A stretch of DNA of 62,277 nucleotides from Stenotrophomonas_A sp036403795 (GCA_036403795.1 DASWQJ010000270.1:1-62277); one strand, 5' to 3'. Counted from the stretch's first letter, positions 36,454 through 46,971 are shown. The notes: a model not told the origin generated them from the letters alone. Made by a program: numbers and translations.

Positions 36454-37038
36454 TCAGCCCATCGCGCCGCTGAGATGTTCGTAGAGGATCGTGCTGCCGA
36501 CCACGATCAGGATCACGCCGCCGATGATCTCGGCGCGCTTGCCGGCAAGCGCCCCCAGTGCGCGGCCAAGCATGATGCCGGTGGTCACCATGGTCATGGT
36601 GCACAGGCCGATGACCGCAGCCACCACGCCGATATGCACGTCGAGGAATGCCAGGCCCACGCCGACCGCCATCGCGTCGATGCTGGTCGCCAGCCCGGTG
36701 ACGGCCAGCGACCAGAAGCGCCCATGGTGGCGCGCCCGCTCTTCGGCGACCTCATCGGGCAGTTCGGGCTTGAGGCCGGCAATGATCATGTGCAGGCCGA
36801 GAATGCCGAGCAGGCCAAACGCAATCCAGTGATCGAAGCTGGCGACGTACTGCGAGGCGGCCCGCCCGATCAACCAACCGATGATCGGCGTGATCGCCTC
36901 CACGGCGCCAAAGATCAGGCCGGCGCGCAGGGCATCGGGGAAACGCGGACGGCGCATGGCCGCGCCCTTGCCGACCGCCGCAGCAAAGGCGTCGGTGGAC
37001 ATGGCCAGGCCGATAAGCAGGATGGAATAAAACGGCAT
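36454..37038 (-). CDS. mntP: Manganese efflux pump MntP
   Basis: A 194-residue inner-membrane exporter with six membrane helices. Conserved acidic residues lie in LAMSTDAFAAAVGKGAA and LATSIDAMAVGVGLAF, the inverted-repeat motifs of the MntP family. It keeps cytoplasmic Mn2+ low. Its stop codon directly abuts the crbS-like stop in the palindrome TGATCA (36451-36456), leaving no room for a terminator. Expression is probably controlled by the riboswitch and MntR-like box upstream. The ATG at 37038 has no obvious Shine-Dalgarno sequence. Confidence 0.95.
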   Translation of the reverse strand: MPFYSILLIGLAMSTDAFAAAVGKGAAMRRPRFPDALRAGLIFGAVEAITPIIGWLIGRAASQYVASFDHWIAFGLLGILGLHMIIAGLKPELPDEVAEERARHHGRFWSLAVTGLATSIDAMAVGVGLAFLDVHIGVVAAVIGLCTMTMVTTGIMLGRALGALAGKRAEIIGGVILIVVGSTILYEHLSGAMG

Positions 37039-37100
37039 TTCGATAATTCTGGTCGGCTGGGCGTTGCGACAACGACTTGCGCCCACGCCCAACCGTCGTT

Positions 37101-37219
37101 GCGCGCGCAAGCCGCTGGTCTCGCCAACCATCAATGGCTGCCGGCGCCACGGCGCAATGGCCGAGTATGTTGACGCGGGCGCTTCCGTACGGAAGCCGGC
37201 TACTCCCCAAGGGGCGCGC
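37101..37219 (-). ncRNA. yybP-ykoY manganese riboswitch
   Basis: Read on the minus strand, the leader of mntP has the family elements in order: GGGGAGTAG (37208-37200), a perfect hairpin GCTTCCGTACGGAAGC (37196-37181), GTCAACATACTCG (37174-37162), a second hairpin (about 37156-37144), and GGCGAGACCA (37125-37116). Flanking GCGCGC segments could close stem P1. This class binds Mn2+ and turns on Mn exporters such as mntP. Downstream, GGTTGGGCGT (37094-37085) pairs with ACGCCCAGCC (37064-37055), while CAACGAC-type sequences at 37070-37076 and 37095-37101 offer a competing pairing: a likely expression platform just before the start codon. Confidence 0.92.
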
Positions 37220-37281
37220 AGTGTACAGCGCATTCAGCGCCATCGGACGTTTCGTGCTTACGGAAAGGTCGGTCTGGTTTT

Positions 37282-37297
37282 TATAGCTGTGGCTATA
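37282..37297. promoter_or_regulatory. MntR-like operator upstream of mntP
   Basis: TATAGC-TGTG-GCTATA is a perfect inverted repeat with a 4-base spacer, matching the core of the E. coli MntR box (ATAGCnnnnGCTAT). It lies about 245 bases before the mntP start and about 70 bases before the riboswitch. In E. coli MntR acts on mntP as well as a riboswitch. No mntR gene is in the window. Confidence 0.75.
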
Positions 37298-37304
37298 TCG
37301 CACG

Positions 37305-37319
37305 GCTGCACGGTGCAGC
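37305..37319. terminator. Hairpin after the CrbR-like gene
   Basis: GCTGCAC and GTGCAGC are separated by one base, giving a perfect palindrome between the regulator stop (37372) and the MntR-like box. It may end the regulator transcript; there is no strong T-run next to it on the minus strand. Confidence 0.4.
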
Positions 37320-37371
37320 TGCTTTGCGGCGCGAGTTGCCTCGCCATCTCCCCGCCGCTTTCGTTCGAAGG

Positions 37372-38037
37372 TCAGTCTTCTTCTGGCGGCAGCACGATGC
37401 CATCCGAATCGATGGCCAGCTTGCCCGCCATCAGCACCGCCTGGGTGCGATTGGTGACGCCCAGCTTGCGCAGGATCGCCGTCACATGCGCCTTGATCGT
37501 CGCCTCCGACACACCCAGGTCGTAAGCGATCTGCTTGTTGAGCAAACCGGCGCCCAACATCTGCAGCACGCGGAACTGCTGCGGCGTGAGTTCGCGCAAG
37601 CGCTGGCCGACCTCGCGTTCCTCGCGGTCCGTGGGCGTTGCGTTGTGCGCCTCGGCAGGAATCCAGCGCTCGCCATCGAGCACCGTCGACAACGCCTGGC
37701 CGATCGTTTCCGAATCCGCCGACTTGGGAATGAAACCGAAAGCCCCGTGATCGATCGCCCGGCGCATCACCGTGGCTTCCTCGCGCGCCGACACCACCAC
37801 CACCGGCAACTGTGGATGCAGCGCGCGCAAATGCACCAGCGCGCTGAAACCTTGTGCACCCGGCATGTTGAGATCCATCAACAACAGGTCGGCATCGGCG
37901 TGCGCATCGGCCAGCGCGTACAACGCCTCGACACTGTCGGCTTCGAACAGCTGCACGCCCGGCATCACCCGCTGCACGGCGCCACGCAAGGCTTCGCGGA
38001 ATAGCGGGTGGTCATCGGCGATCAACAGGGTACGCAT
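37372..38037 (-). CDS. crbR: LuxR-family response regulator, CrbR-like
   Basis: A 221-residue NarL/FixJ-type regulator. The receiver has the acidic pair DDH and phospho-acceptor Asp55 in LLLMDLNMPG; the C-terminal LuxR helix-turn-helix runs from LTPQQFRVLQ to LGVTNRTQAV (about 148-202). It lies 85 bases after acs on the same strand and 0.9 kb from the SSS-domain kinase, so it is the likely partner that activates acs. The kinase-regulator pairing is inferred from known CrbS/CrbR systems. Confidence 0.85.
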   Translation of the reverse strand: MRTLLIADDHPLFREALRGAVQRVMPGVQLFEADSVEALYALADAHADADLLLMDLNMPGAQGFSALVHLRALHPQLPVVVVSAREEATVMRRAIDHGAFGFIPKSADSETIGQALSTVLDGERWIPAEAHNATPTDREEREVGQRLRELTPQQFRVLQMLGAGLLNKQIAYDLGVSEATIKAHVTAILRKLGVTNRTQAVLMAGKLAIDSDGIVLPPEED

Positions 38038-38122
38038 GGGGCTTGCCAGTCGTTGCGGGTAGGTGGGGAGATGAACCAAGACCCGGCCAGGGCGGCGCAC
38101 GGCCGCCTGGCCAGGCACTTAC

Positions 38123-40066
<1,944 letters not shown>

Positions 40067-40204
40067 GGCACCCCTCACTCGCACTTGGTCCTGGATGGAC
40101 ATTGGAAGATTCCGTTGCCGGCCCGGGCAGGGCAGCGGCAGACCGCCAGTTTGCCGCATCCCCCGCGGTTCGGCGTAGCGGGCCACGTGGCACCGGCTTA
40201 GACC

Positions 40205-40256
40205 TTGGTCGTAAAGCGCAGTGTCGGCACGCCGGCAGGGGCCCGGTTACGACCAA
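40205..40256. promoter_or_regulatory. Long-spaced dyad in the acs/porin promoter region
   Basis: TTGGTCGTAA (40205-40214) and its exact reverse complement TTACGACCAA (40247-40256) are separated by 32 bases, centre to centre four helical turns. The dyad lies between acs (divergent) and the porin gene, 89 bases before the porin ATG. It could be two half-sites or two full sites of a shared regulator such as the CrbR-like protein, or a looping site. Confidence 0.5.
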
Positions 40257-40344
40257 AGGCGAATAGGCGCGGTGCAAGGGGTGCCGCACGCTCCGGCCAA
40301 GTCGCGCCCATTCCGTGCGACGAACCATTATTCGGGAGGGAGTA

Positions 40345-41754
40345 ATGAACATCGGCAAGGTATCGCTGGCGCGCCGACCGCTCGCCGCCGCGTTGTTCGT
40401 GGCGCTGATCGCGCCGGGCACGGCGTGGGCACAGACCGCACGCGAGCAAGCACTCGAGGCACGCGTGGCGCAACTGGAGCAGCAGGTCCAGTTGTTGCTG
40501 CAATCGCAGCAGACCCAACAAGGCCAGATCACCCAGGCGCAAACCCAGATCACCGAAGTGAAGACGGCCCAGGCGGTGGCTCCGCCGGCGGCCAAGCCCG
40601 GCGCGCCCGGCCCGATCCAGAAAACCGCCATCTCCGCGGGCGCCGGACCCAATACCCGTTTCACCTATGGCGGCTTCATCAAGCTCGACGCCTCGGTCAC
40701 CAGCACCAACGATGGCGACATCGCCGACGGCAGCGTCGGGCGGCTGTTCTACGTGCCCAAGACCATTCCGGTCGGCGGCGGCGCCAATCGTGAAGGCGGC
40801 GCCGATACCGACATGGGCGCGCAGTTCTCGCGCTTCTGGTTCGCGACCGACACCGACCTGGACAGCGGCAACAAGATCAAGAGCTACCTGGAATTCGACC
40901 TGTATGGCGGCGGCAGCACGGCTTTCCTGGGCAACGAGCTGGCCACCAACACCTACGGGCTGACGGTGCGCCAGGCCTATGTGCAGTGGAACAACTGGCT
41001 GGCCGGCCAGGCCTGGACCAACTTCCAGGACACCGCCGCCCTGCCCGATACCGTGGACTTCCTCGGTCCTACCGAAGGCACGGTGTTCGTGCGCCAGGCC
41101 CAGATCCGCTGGACCCAGGGCCCGTGGTCGGTGTCGATGGAAAACCCGGAAACCGCGATCACGCCGTACAACGGCAACATGGCGCAGATCCAGAGCGACG
41201 ACGGCGCCGTGCCGGACTTCACCGTGCGCTACAACCCGAAGGGCGATTGGGGGCACTTCTCCGTCGCCGGCCTGGTGCGCCAGCTCAAGTACCAGAACGG
41301 GCCGGCCAACATCAGCAGTGAAAAGGTCGGCTACGGCCTGAGCCTGTCCGGCAAATGGAACGTCGGGGCCAACGACGACCTGCGCTACATGATCACCGGC
41401 GGCGAAGGCATCGGCCGCTACGTCGGCCTGGCCTTGAACAACGATGCCGCGCTCGATCCCACCGGCGACCTGGACAACATCGGGGTCATCGCCGGCTTCG
41501 TCGGCTGGCGCCATGCGTTCACGCCCAAGCTGCGCGGCAACGTCTTCTACTCGCGTGCCGAGTACGACAACCCCACGCAGTACACCGGCCTGGGCATCAC
41601 CAAAGCCTCGCAGTCCGGGCACATCAACCTGATCTATTCCCCACTGCCCAAGCTGGATTTGGGCGCGGAGTACATCTGGGGCCAGCGTGAAATCGAGAGT
41701 GGCGACCGCGGCGACCTCAATCGCCTGCAGACCCACGTCAAGTACACCTTCTAA
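40345..41754 (+). CDS. DcaP-like trimeric outer-membrane porin
   Basis: A 469-residue outer-membrane channel. The signal peptide (about 1-30, ending GTAWAQ) is followed by an N-terminal coiled coil (about 33-75, Gln-rich, LEARVAQLEQQVQLLLQSQQ) and a beta-barrel starting RFTYGGFIKLDAS and ending in phenylalanine (HVKYTF). That plan matches the DcaP family, which passes dicarboxylates and other small anions. GGGAGGG lies 4 bases before ATG 40345. It precedes the MHS transporter by 11 bases, and both face away from acs, suggesting shared uptake of acetate or another carboxylate. Confidence 0.87.
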   Translation: MNIGKVSLARRPLAAALFVALIAPGTAWAQTAREQALEARVAQLEQQVQLLLQSQQTQQGQITQAQTQITEVKTAQAVAPPAAKPGAPGPIQKTAISAGAGPNTRFTYGGFIKLDASVTSTNDGDIADGSVGRLFYVPKTIPVGGGANREGGADTDMGAQFSRFWFATDTDLDSGNKIKSYLEFDLYGGGSTAFLGNELATNTYGLTVRQAYVQWNNWLAGQAWTNFQDTAALPDTVDFLGPTEGTVFVRQAQIRWTQGPWSVSMENPETAITPYNGNMAQIQSDDGAVPDFTVRYNPKGDWGHFSVAGLVRQLKYQNGPANISSEKVGYGLSLSGKWNVGANDDLRYMITGGEGIGRYVGLALNNDAALDPTGDLDNIGVIAGFVGWRHAFTPKLRGNVFYSRAEYDNPTQYTGLGITKASQSGHINLIYSPLPKLDLGAEYIWGQREIESGDRGDLNRLQTHVKYTF

Positions 41755-41765
41755 GGGGGGACCCA

Positions 41766-43427
41766 ATGTCCAGTACATCCGTCAACGCCGGCGACAAGGC
41801 CGCGCTCACCCAGGGCCACAAGAAGGTGATCTTCGCCTCCAGCCTGGGCACCGTGTTCGAGTGGTACGACTTCTATCTGTACGGCTCGCTCGCGGCGATC
41901 ATCGCCAAGCAGTTCTTCAGCGGCGTCAATGAAACCACCGGTTTCATCTTCGCGTTGCTGGCCTTTGCCGCCGGTTTTGCCGTGCGTCCGTTCGGTGCTG
42001 CGTTCTTCGGCAGCCTGGGCGATCGCATCGGCCGCAAGTACACCTTCCTGATCACCATCTTGCTGATGGGCATGTCGACCTTCGTGGTCGGCATCCTGCC
42101 CAACTACGCCAGCATCGGCATCCTGGCCCCGATCATCCTGATCGTGCTGCGACTGCTGCAGGGCCTGGCCCTGGGCGGCGAGTACGGCGGTGCGGCGACC
42201 TACGTGGCCGAACATGCACCGCACGGCAAGCGCGGCCTGTACACCAGCTTCATCCAGACCACCGCCACGCTGGGCCTGTTCCTGTCGCTGCTGGTGATCC
42301 TGGGCACGCGCCTGGGCCTGGGCACCGAGAAGTTCGAAGCCTGGGGCTGGCGCATCCCGTTCCTGGTCTCGATCGTGCTGCTGGGCGTGTCGGTGTGGAT
42401 CCGCCTGCAGCTGTCCGAGTCGCCGCTGTTCCAGCAAATGAAGGCCGAGGGCAAGGGCTCCAAGCAGCCGTTCCGCGACAGCCTCAAGGGCGGCAACCTC
42501 AAGCTGATGATGCTGGTCCTGCTGGGCGCCACCGCCGGCCAGGCCGTGGTGTGGTACGGCGGCCAGTTCTATTCGCTGTTCTTCCTGACCCAGGCGCTGA
42601 AGGTCGACGGCACCACCGCCAACCTGCTCATCGCCGGCGCCCTCGCACTGGCCACGCCGTTCTTCGTGGTCTTCGGCTGGCTGTCGGACAAGATCGGCCG
42701 CAAGAAAATCATCCTGGCCGGCTGCTTCCTGGCGGCGGTGACGTACTTCCCGATCTTCAAGGGCATTACCCACTTCGCCAACCCGGGCATTGAAGAAGCG
42801 CGTGCCAAGTCGCCGGCCCTGGTGCTGGCCGACCCGGACACCTGCAGCTTCCAGTTCGATCCGGCCGGTGTGCGCAAGTTCACCAGCTCGTGCGACGTGG
42901 CGACCGCTGCGCTCACCAAGGCGGGTGTGCCTTACGACGTGCAGCCGGCGGCGCCGGGCTCGCTGGCGCAGGTGAGCATCGGCGGCACCGGAGTGGCCTC
43001 CTATGAAGCCACCGGTCTGTCCAAGGACGAAGCCAAGGCCAACGCCGAGACCTTCGGCAAATCGCTGAAGGGCGCACTGACGGCTGCCGGCTATCCGGAG
43101 AAAGCCGACCCGGCGCGCATCAACGTGCCGATGACCTTGCTGATGCTGTGGCTGCTCGTGTTGTACGTGACCATGGTCTACGGCCCGATCGCCGCCTACC
43201 TGGTCGAACTGTTCCCCACCCGCATCCGCTACACCTCCATGTCGCTGCCGTACCACATCGGCAACGGCTGGTTCGGCGGCTTCCTGCCGGCCATCTCGTT
43301 CGGCCTCGTGGCCGGTACCGGCAACATGTACAACGGCCTGTGGTACCCGATCGCGGTGGCGGTGATGACCTTGATCATCGGTACCTTGTTCCTGCACGAA
43401 ACCAAGGACGTTGACATCGCCAAGTAA
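41766..43427 (+). CDS. MHS-family (major facilitator) metabolite:H+ symporter with periplasmic insert
   Basis: A 553-residue inner-membrane transporter. The MHS start FASSLGTVFEWYDFYLYG, the loop motif GDRIGRKYTF and LQGLALGGEYGGAATYVAEHAP are classic; 12 helices are expected. Residues about 331-453 form a hydrophilic insert between helices, with two cysteines (about 360 and 376) that might bond in the periplasm. Family members take up shikimate, proline/betaine, citrate, ketoglutarate and short carboxylates. Context with acs suggests a carboxylate. It follows the porin in one transcript that ends in a strong terminator. Confidence 0.88.
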   Translation: MSSTSVNAGDKAALTQGHKKVIFASSLGTVFEWYDFYLYGSLAAIIAKQFFSGVNETTGFIFALLAFAAGFAVRPFGAAFFGSLGDRIGRKYTFLITILLMGMSTFVVGILPNYASIGILAPIILIVLRLLQGLALGGEYGGAATYVAEHAPHGKRGLYTSFIQTTATLGLFLSLLVILGTRLGLGTEKFEAWGWRIPFLVSIVLLGVSVWIRLQLSESPLFQQMKAEGKGSKQPFRDSLKGGNLKLMMLVLLGATAGQAVVWYGGQFYSLFFLTQALKVDGTTANLLIAGALALATPFFVVFGWLSDKIGRKKIILAGCFLAAVTYFPIFKGITHFANPGIEEARAKSPALVLADPDTCSFQFDPAGVRKFTSSCDVATAALTKAGVPYDVQPAAPGSLAQVSIGGTGVASYEATGLSKDEAKANAETFGKSLKGALTAAGYPEKADPARINVPMTLLMLWLLVLYVTMVYGPIAAYLVELFPTRIRYTSMSLPYHIGNGWFGGFLPAISFGLVAGTGNMYNGLWYPIAVAVMTLIIGTLFLHETKDVDIAK

Positions 43428-43470
43428 GCGCATCGTCTCTCCAGGCCGGCGTTCGCGCCGGCCCCTCCCG

Positions 43471-43502
43471 GCGCCGGCCACCCTTGGCCGGCGCTTTCTT
43501 TT
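43471..43502 (+). terminator. Rho-independent terminator after the porin-MHS operon
   Basis: GCGCCGGCC and GGCCGGCGC form a 9-base-pair stem with a 6-base loop, followed by TTTCTTTT. A second GCCGGC hairpin lies just before it at about 43445-43462. Confidence 0.88.
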
Positions 43503-43583
43503 GTGCATCGGTGGGTCGGGATGCGTTGGTCGGCGCAAAGCCGCCTCGAGAGACCAGGCGTCGGCGCGCGATATAGTCCGGCG

Positions 43584-44999
43584 ATGTCCGACCTCCCCAA
43601 TGCGATGACCCTCGATGCGACCCTGGCCGGTCTGCGCAGCGCCTGGCATCGCCAACGTCCCGACGTGGCGCAGCGACGCGCCGACCTGCAGCGGTTGCGC
43701 GACGTTTTTCGTGCGCGCCTGGGCGACATGGCGCAGGCGATCGCCGCCGACTTCGGCCATCGCTCGCACCACGAAAGCCTGCTGGCCGACGGCATGGCCG
43801 TGTTGGCAGAGATCGACCACCTGCTGCGGCATCTGCGCCGATGGACTCGTCCGCGACGCGTATCGGCGGGCTGGCGGTTGTGGCCGGCACGCGCCGAAGT
43901 ACGGCCGGTGCCGGTCGGCGTGGTCGGTGTGATCGCACCCTGGAACTATCCGGTGAATCTGGCCCTGGTGCCCTTGGCCACCGCCATTGCGGCCGGCAAC
44001 CACGTATTGCTGAAGCCGTCCGAACACGCGCCACGCACTTCGGCTTTCCTTCGTCGGCTCATTGGCGAGGTTTTTCCGGCCGACCGCGTGGCGATCGTCG
44101 AGGGCGATGCGGGCGTTGCCGCCGGGCTGGCCGCGTTGCCGCTGGACCATCTGGTATTCACCGGCTCCACCGCGGTCGGCCGCAAGGTGATGGCGGCCGC
44201 GGCGGCGAACCTGACGCCGCTCACCCTGGAGCTGGGTGGCAAGTCGCCCGCGATCATTTGCCCGGACTTTCCCTTGGCGCTGGCCGCCGCGCGCCTGGCC
44301 ACCGGCAAATGGTTCAATGCCGGACAGACCTGCATTGCGCCGGACTACGTGTTGACGCCGGAACCGACGGTGCCGGCCCTGGTCGAGGCACTGCGCTCGC
44401 AGGTGCGCGATCGCTACGGTGATTTCTCCGGCGCGGTGCCCGACTACACGCGGATCATCAACGACGGCCAGTACCGGCGGCTGCGCGCGGCCATCGACGA
44501 GGCGCGTGTCCGCGGCGCCGAAGTGATTGAGCTGGCGACGCTGGAACCAGGGCGCGCCGAGCGCGAGCGGTTGATCCCGCCCACGCTGGTGCTACAACCG
44601 CCGCCCGACATCCAACTGATGCAGGATGAGATCTTCGGCCCCGTGCTGCCGATCGTTGGCTATCGCACGCTGCAGGAGGCCATCGCCTTCGTCAACGCAC
44701 GGCCGCGGCCGTTGGCCCTCTATCCGTTTTCGCGGGATCGCCGCAGCATCGAGCGCATCCTGCAGACCACCGTGGCCGGCGGCGTCACCGTCAACGACAC
44801 GCTGCTGCATTTCGCTGCCAACGGCCTGCCCTTCGGTGGCATCGGCGCCAGCGGCATGGGCGCCTACCACGGACGCGCCGGCTTCGATTCGATGAGCAAG
44901 TGGCTGCCGGTGCTGTGGCAGGCGCCGCGCTCGGCGACCGACCTGCTCCGGCCGCCTTACGTGAAAATAGATCGCCTGCTGCGTTGGCTGGTTCGCTGA
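43584..44999 (+). CDS. Coniferyl aldehyde dehydrogenase-type aldehyde dehydrogenase
   Basis: A 471-residue NAD(P)-dependent aldehyde dehydrogenase. The family motifs are PWNYPVNLALVPLATAIAAGN, FTGSTAVGRKVM, the general base in LELGGKSP, and catalytic Cys in NAGQTCIAPDY. The motif set and short length match coniferyl aldehyde dehydrogenases (CALDH), which oxidise aromatic or medium-chain aldehydes. TATAGT just upstream may be a -10. It is convergent with the small VOC gene and sits after the terminator of the porin operon. Confidence 0.9.
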   Translation: MSDLPNAMTLDATLAGLRSAWHRQRPDVAQRRADLQRLRDVFRARLGDMAQAIAADFGHRSHHESLLADGMAVLAEIDHLLRHLRRWTRPRRVSAGWRLWPARAEVRPVPVGVVGVIAPWNYPVNLALVPLATAIAAGNHVLLKPSEHAPRTSAFLRRLIGEVFPADRVAIVEGDAGVAAGLAALPLDHLVFTGSTAVGRKVMAAAAANLTPLTLELGGKSPAIICPDFPLALAAARLATGKWFNAGQTCIAPDYVLTPEPTVPALVEALRSQVRDRYGDFSGAVPDYTRIINDGQYRRLRAAIDEARVRGAEVIELATLEPGRAERERLIPPTLVLQPPPDIQLMQDEIFGPVLPIVGYRTLQEAIAFVNARPRPLALYPFSRDRRSIERILQTTVAGGVTVNDTLLHFAANGLPFGGIGASGMGAYHGRAGFDSMSKWLPVLWQAPRSATDLLRPPYVKIDRLLRWLVR

Positions 45000-45008
45000 C
45001 CGCGACGA

Positions 45009-45374
45009 TCAGTCGTCCGCGGGGGGTTCCCACAGCTCGATGGGCAGCCCTTCGGGATCGTGGATGCGGGCGAACCGGCCGGTTTCCGGCGAGTCCCATT
45101 CGGCCTTGGTGACGACCTCGATGTCGGCCGCACGCAGCTTGCCGAGCAACCCGTCCAGGTCCTGCACGCGCAGGTTGAGCATCCAGGGGCGGTCGGCGGG
45201 GAAGTAGTCGGTGTCGTGTTTGAACGGCGCAAACACGGTCGCGCCAGCCTGTTGTTGCCAGACCCAGCTCTCGGGAGGATTGGCGCCGACGCCCAGGTGA
45301 TCCCGATACCACGCCTGCAGCGCGTCTGGATCGCGTGCGCGGAAAAACAGACCGCCAATGCCGGTGACATGCAT
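45009..45374 (-). CDS. VOC-superfamily (glyoxalase/bleomycin-resistance-like) protein
   Basis: A 121-residue single VOC domain with the paired beta-alpha-beta-beta-beta pattern: GIGGLFFRARDPDALQAWYRDHLGV, then DPEGLPIELWEP. Metal ligands could be His/Glu of the strand ends, but no substrate can be named. Cytoplasmic. Divergent from exonuclease III. Confidence 0.85.
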   Translation of the reverse strand: MHVTGIGGLFFRARDPDALQAWYRDHLGVGANPPESWVWQQQAGATVFAPFKHDTDYFPADRPWMLNLRVQDLDGLLGKLRAADIEVVTKAEWDSPETGRFARIHDPEGLPIELWEPPADD

Positions 45375-45483
45375 GTGCTGTGCTCCTGTCGGGAGCCGGC
45401 AGCATAGCGCTAGCCGCGCTGGCCGGTTCAGCCAACGGCGAGGCAGGCATAGAATGTCCGGATTCCCCAGCCACGCCTCCTCC

Positions 45484-46254
45484 ATGCGCATCGCCTCCTG
45501 GAACGTCAACTCCCTCAACGTGCGCCTGCCGCATCTAAAACAGTGGCTGCAGTCGGCCGCGCCCGATGTCGTCGGCATCCAGGAAACCAAGCTGGAAGAC
45601 CACAAGTTTCCCGATGGCGAACTGGCCGAACTGGGTTACCGCAGCGTGTTCGTCGGCCAGAAGACCTACAACGGCGTGGCCATCCTGTCGCGCGAGCTGG
45701 CCCGTGACGTGCAGATCGGCATCCCCGGCTTCGAAGATGAGCAGAAGCGCGTCATCGCCGCGACCGTGGGCGATGTGCGCATCGTCAATCTGTACGTGGT
45801 CAACGGCCAGGACGTGGATACCGAAAAATACGCATACAAGTTGCGCTGGCTGGCGGCGGTGCATGACTGGTTGGCCGCCGAGTTGCAGCGTCATCCGCGG
45901 CTGGTGGTGATGGGTGACTTCAACATCGCCCCGGACGAGCGCGACGTGCACGATCCGTCGGTGTGGACCGACAACCACATCCTCACTTCCACCGCAGAGC
46001 GCGCGGCGCTTCGCAAGCTCGAAGCCTTGGGCCTGCACGACGCCTTCCGCCTGCACAACAGCGAGGCGGGCACCTTCAGCTGGTGGGATTACCGGATGGC
46101 CGCGTTCCGCCGCAACCTGGGCCTGCGCATCGACCTGACCCTGGTATCGGACGCGTTGCGTCCGCAAGCGGTGGCCAGTGGCATCGATCGCGAACCACGC
46201 ACCTGGGACCGGCCCAGCGACCACGCACCGGCCTGGGTCGAGCTGGCGCCATGA
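45484..46254 (+). CDS. xthA: Exodeoxyribonuclease III
   Basis: A 256-residue endonuclease/exonuclease/phosphatase-fold enzyme for abasic-site repair. It starts MRIASWNVNSLNVRLPHL, with metal ligand Glu34 (IQETK), GDFNIAPDERDVHD and the C-terminal SDHAP, all standard for XthA. Length is close to the E. coli enzyme (268). TAGAAT about 35 bases upstream may be a -10. It overlaps the next gene (ATGA). Confidence 0.95.
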   Translation: MRIASWNVNSLNVRLPHLKQWLQSAAPDVVGIQETKLEDHKFPDGELAELGYRSVFVGQKTYNGVAILSRELARDVQIGIPGFEDEQKRVIAATVGDVRIVNLYVVNGQDVDTEKYAYKLRWLAAVHDWLAAELQRHPRLVVMGDFNIAPDERDVHDPSVWTDNHILTSTAERAALRKLEALGLHDAFRLHNSEAGTFSWWDYRMAAFRRNLGLRIDLTLVSDALRPQAVASGIDREPRTWDRPSDHAPAWVELAP

Positions 46255-46667
46255 GCATCGCCGGGATCCGCAGCGTCGGCGCCACCGCCATCGCGGCCGA
46301 GCACCACGCGCGCTGCCATTGCGGCGCGGTGGTGCTGGCACTGCAACTGCCGGACGGCATCGTCGATCCGCGCCGCTGCAACTGCTCGCTATGCCGTCGC
46401 CGCGGCGCCATCGTCGCGTCCGTGCCGCTGGATGGATTGACGGTCGTCGAGGGCGCGCAGGTCCTCAAGCTGTACCAGTTCAACACCCACGTGGCCGAGC
46501 ATTACTTCTGCGGTCGCTGCGGCATCTATACCCATCACCGCCGGCGTTCCAACCCCAACCAATACGGCTACAACGTCGGTTGCCTCGACGGGGTGGATCC
46601 TTATGCGTTGAACGTGGTCATCCCGGTCGAGGACGGCGTGCACCATCCCGCCGATCAGCTCCCATGA
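46251..46667 (+). CDS. GFA-family (Mss4-like) zinc protein
   Basis: A 138-residue protein of the glutathione-dependent formaldehyde-activating (GFA)/CENP-V family. Zinc-binding cysteines are visible at CHC (22, 24), CNCSLC (43, 45, 48) and CGRC (87, 90), the family arrangement. The glutathione-formaldehyde activity is known only for some members. Co-translated with xthA through an ATGA overlap. Confidence 0.88.
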   Translation: MSIAGIRSVGATAIAAEHHARCHCGAVVLALQLPDGIVDPRRCNCSLCRRRGAIVASVPLDGLTVVEGAQVLKLYQFNTHVAEHYFCGRCGIYTHHRRRSNPNQYGYNVGCLDGVDPYALNVVIPVEDGVHHPADQLP

Positions 46668-46671
46668 ACGA

Positions 46672-46697
46672 CGAAGCCCGGGCGGACCCGGGCTTCG
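46672..46697. terminator. Strong bidirectional hairpin
   Basis: CGAAGCCCGGG and CCCGGGCTTCG form an 11-base-pair stem with a 4-base loop, between the GFA gene and the convergent GlsB-type gene. It lacks a long T-run on either side but is very stable and well placed for both. Confidence 0.65.
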
Positions 46698-46719
46698 CAT
46701 GGCAAACGGTCGCGGGGCC

Positions 46720-46971
46720 TCAGCGCGCCCGGCCGCGGGTGAACAGATTGACGATGGCCAGCAGGATCACCGCGCCGATCAGCGAGAAAAGGAACGTGCG
46801 GATCGTGATTGCCTCGTTGATGCCACCGCCGAACAGCCAGCCGGCGAGCAGCGCGCCGATGATGCCCACCACGATGTTGAGGATGACGCCCTGCTGCGCG
46901 TCGCGCCGCATGATGAGGCTGGCAAGCCAGCCCACGATGCCGCCGACGATCAGCCAGATGATGATGCCCAT
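46720..46971 (-). CDS. GlsB/YeaQ/YmgE-family membrane protein
   Basis: An 83-residue protein with three hydrophobic segments: MGIIIWLIVGGIVGWLAS, the GVILNIVVGIIGALLAGWLFGG core typical of the transglycosylase-associated protein family, and a C-terminal helix. Members are often stress-induced; function unclear. An AGGAG lies a few bases before the start on the minus strand. Confidence 0.9.
   Translation of the reverse strand: MGIIIWLIVGGIVGWLASLIMRRDAQQGVILNIVVGIIGALLAGWLFGGGINEAITIRTFLFSLIGAVILLAIVNLFTRGRAR

Noticed and set aside
41751..44150. 799-codon minus-strand frame across the MHS transporter
   Set aside because: Gln/His/Glu-rich low-complexity product without motifs; overlaps three well-supported sequence features.
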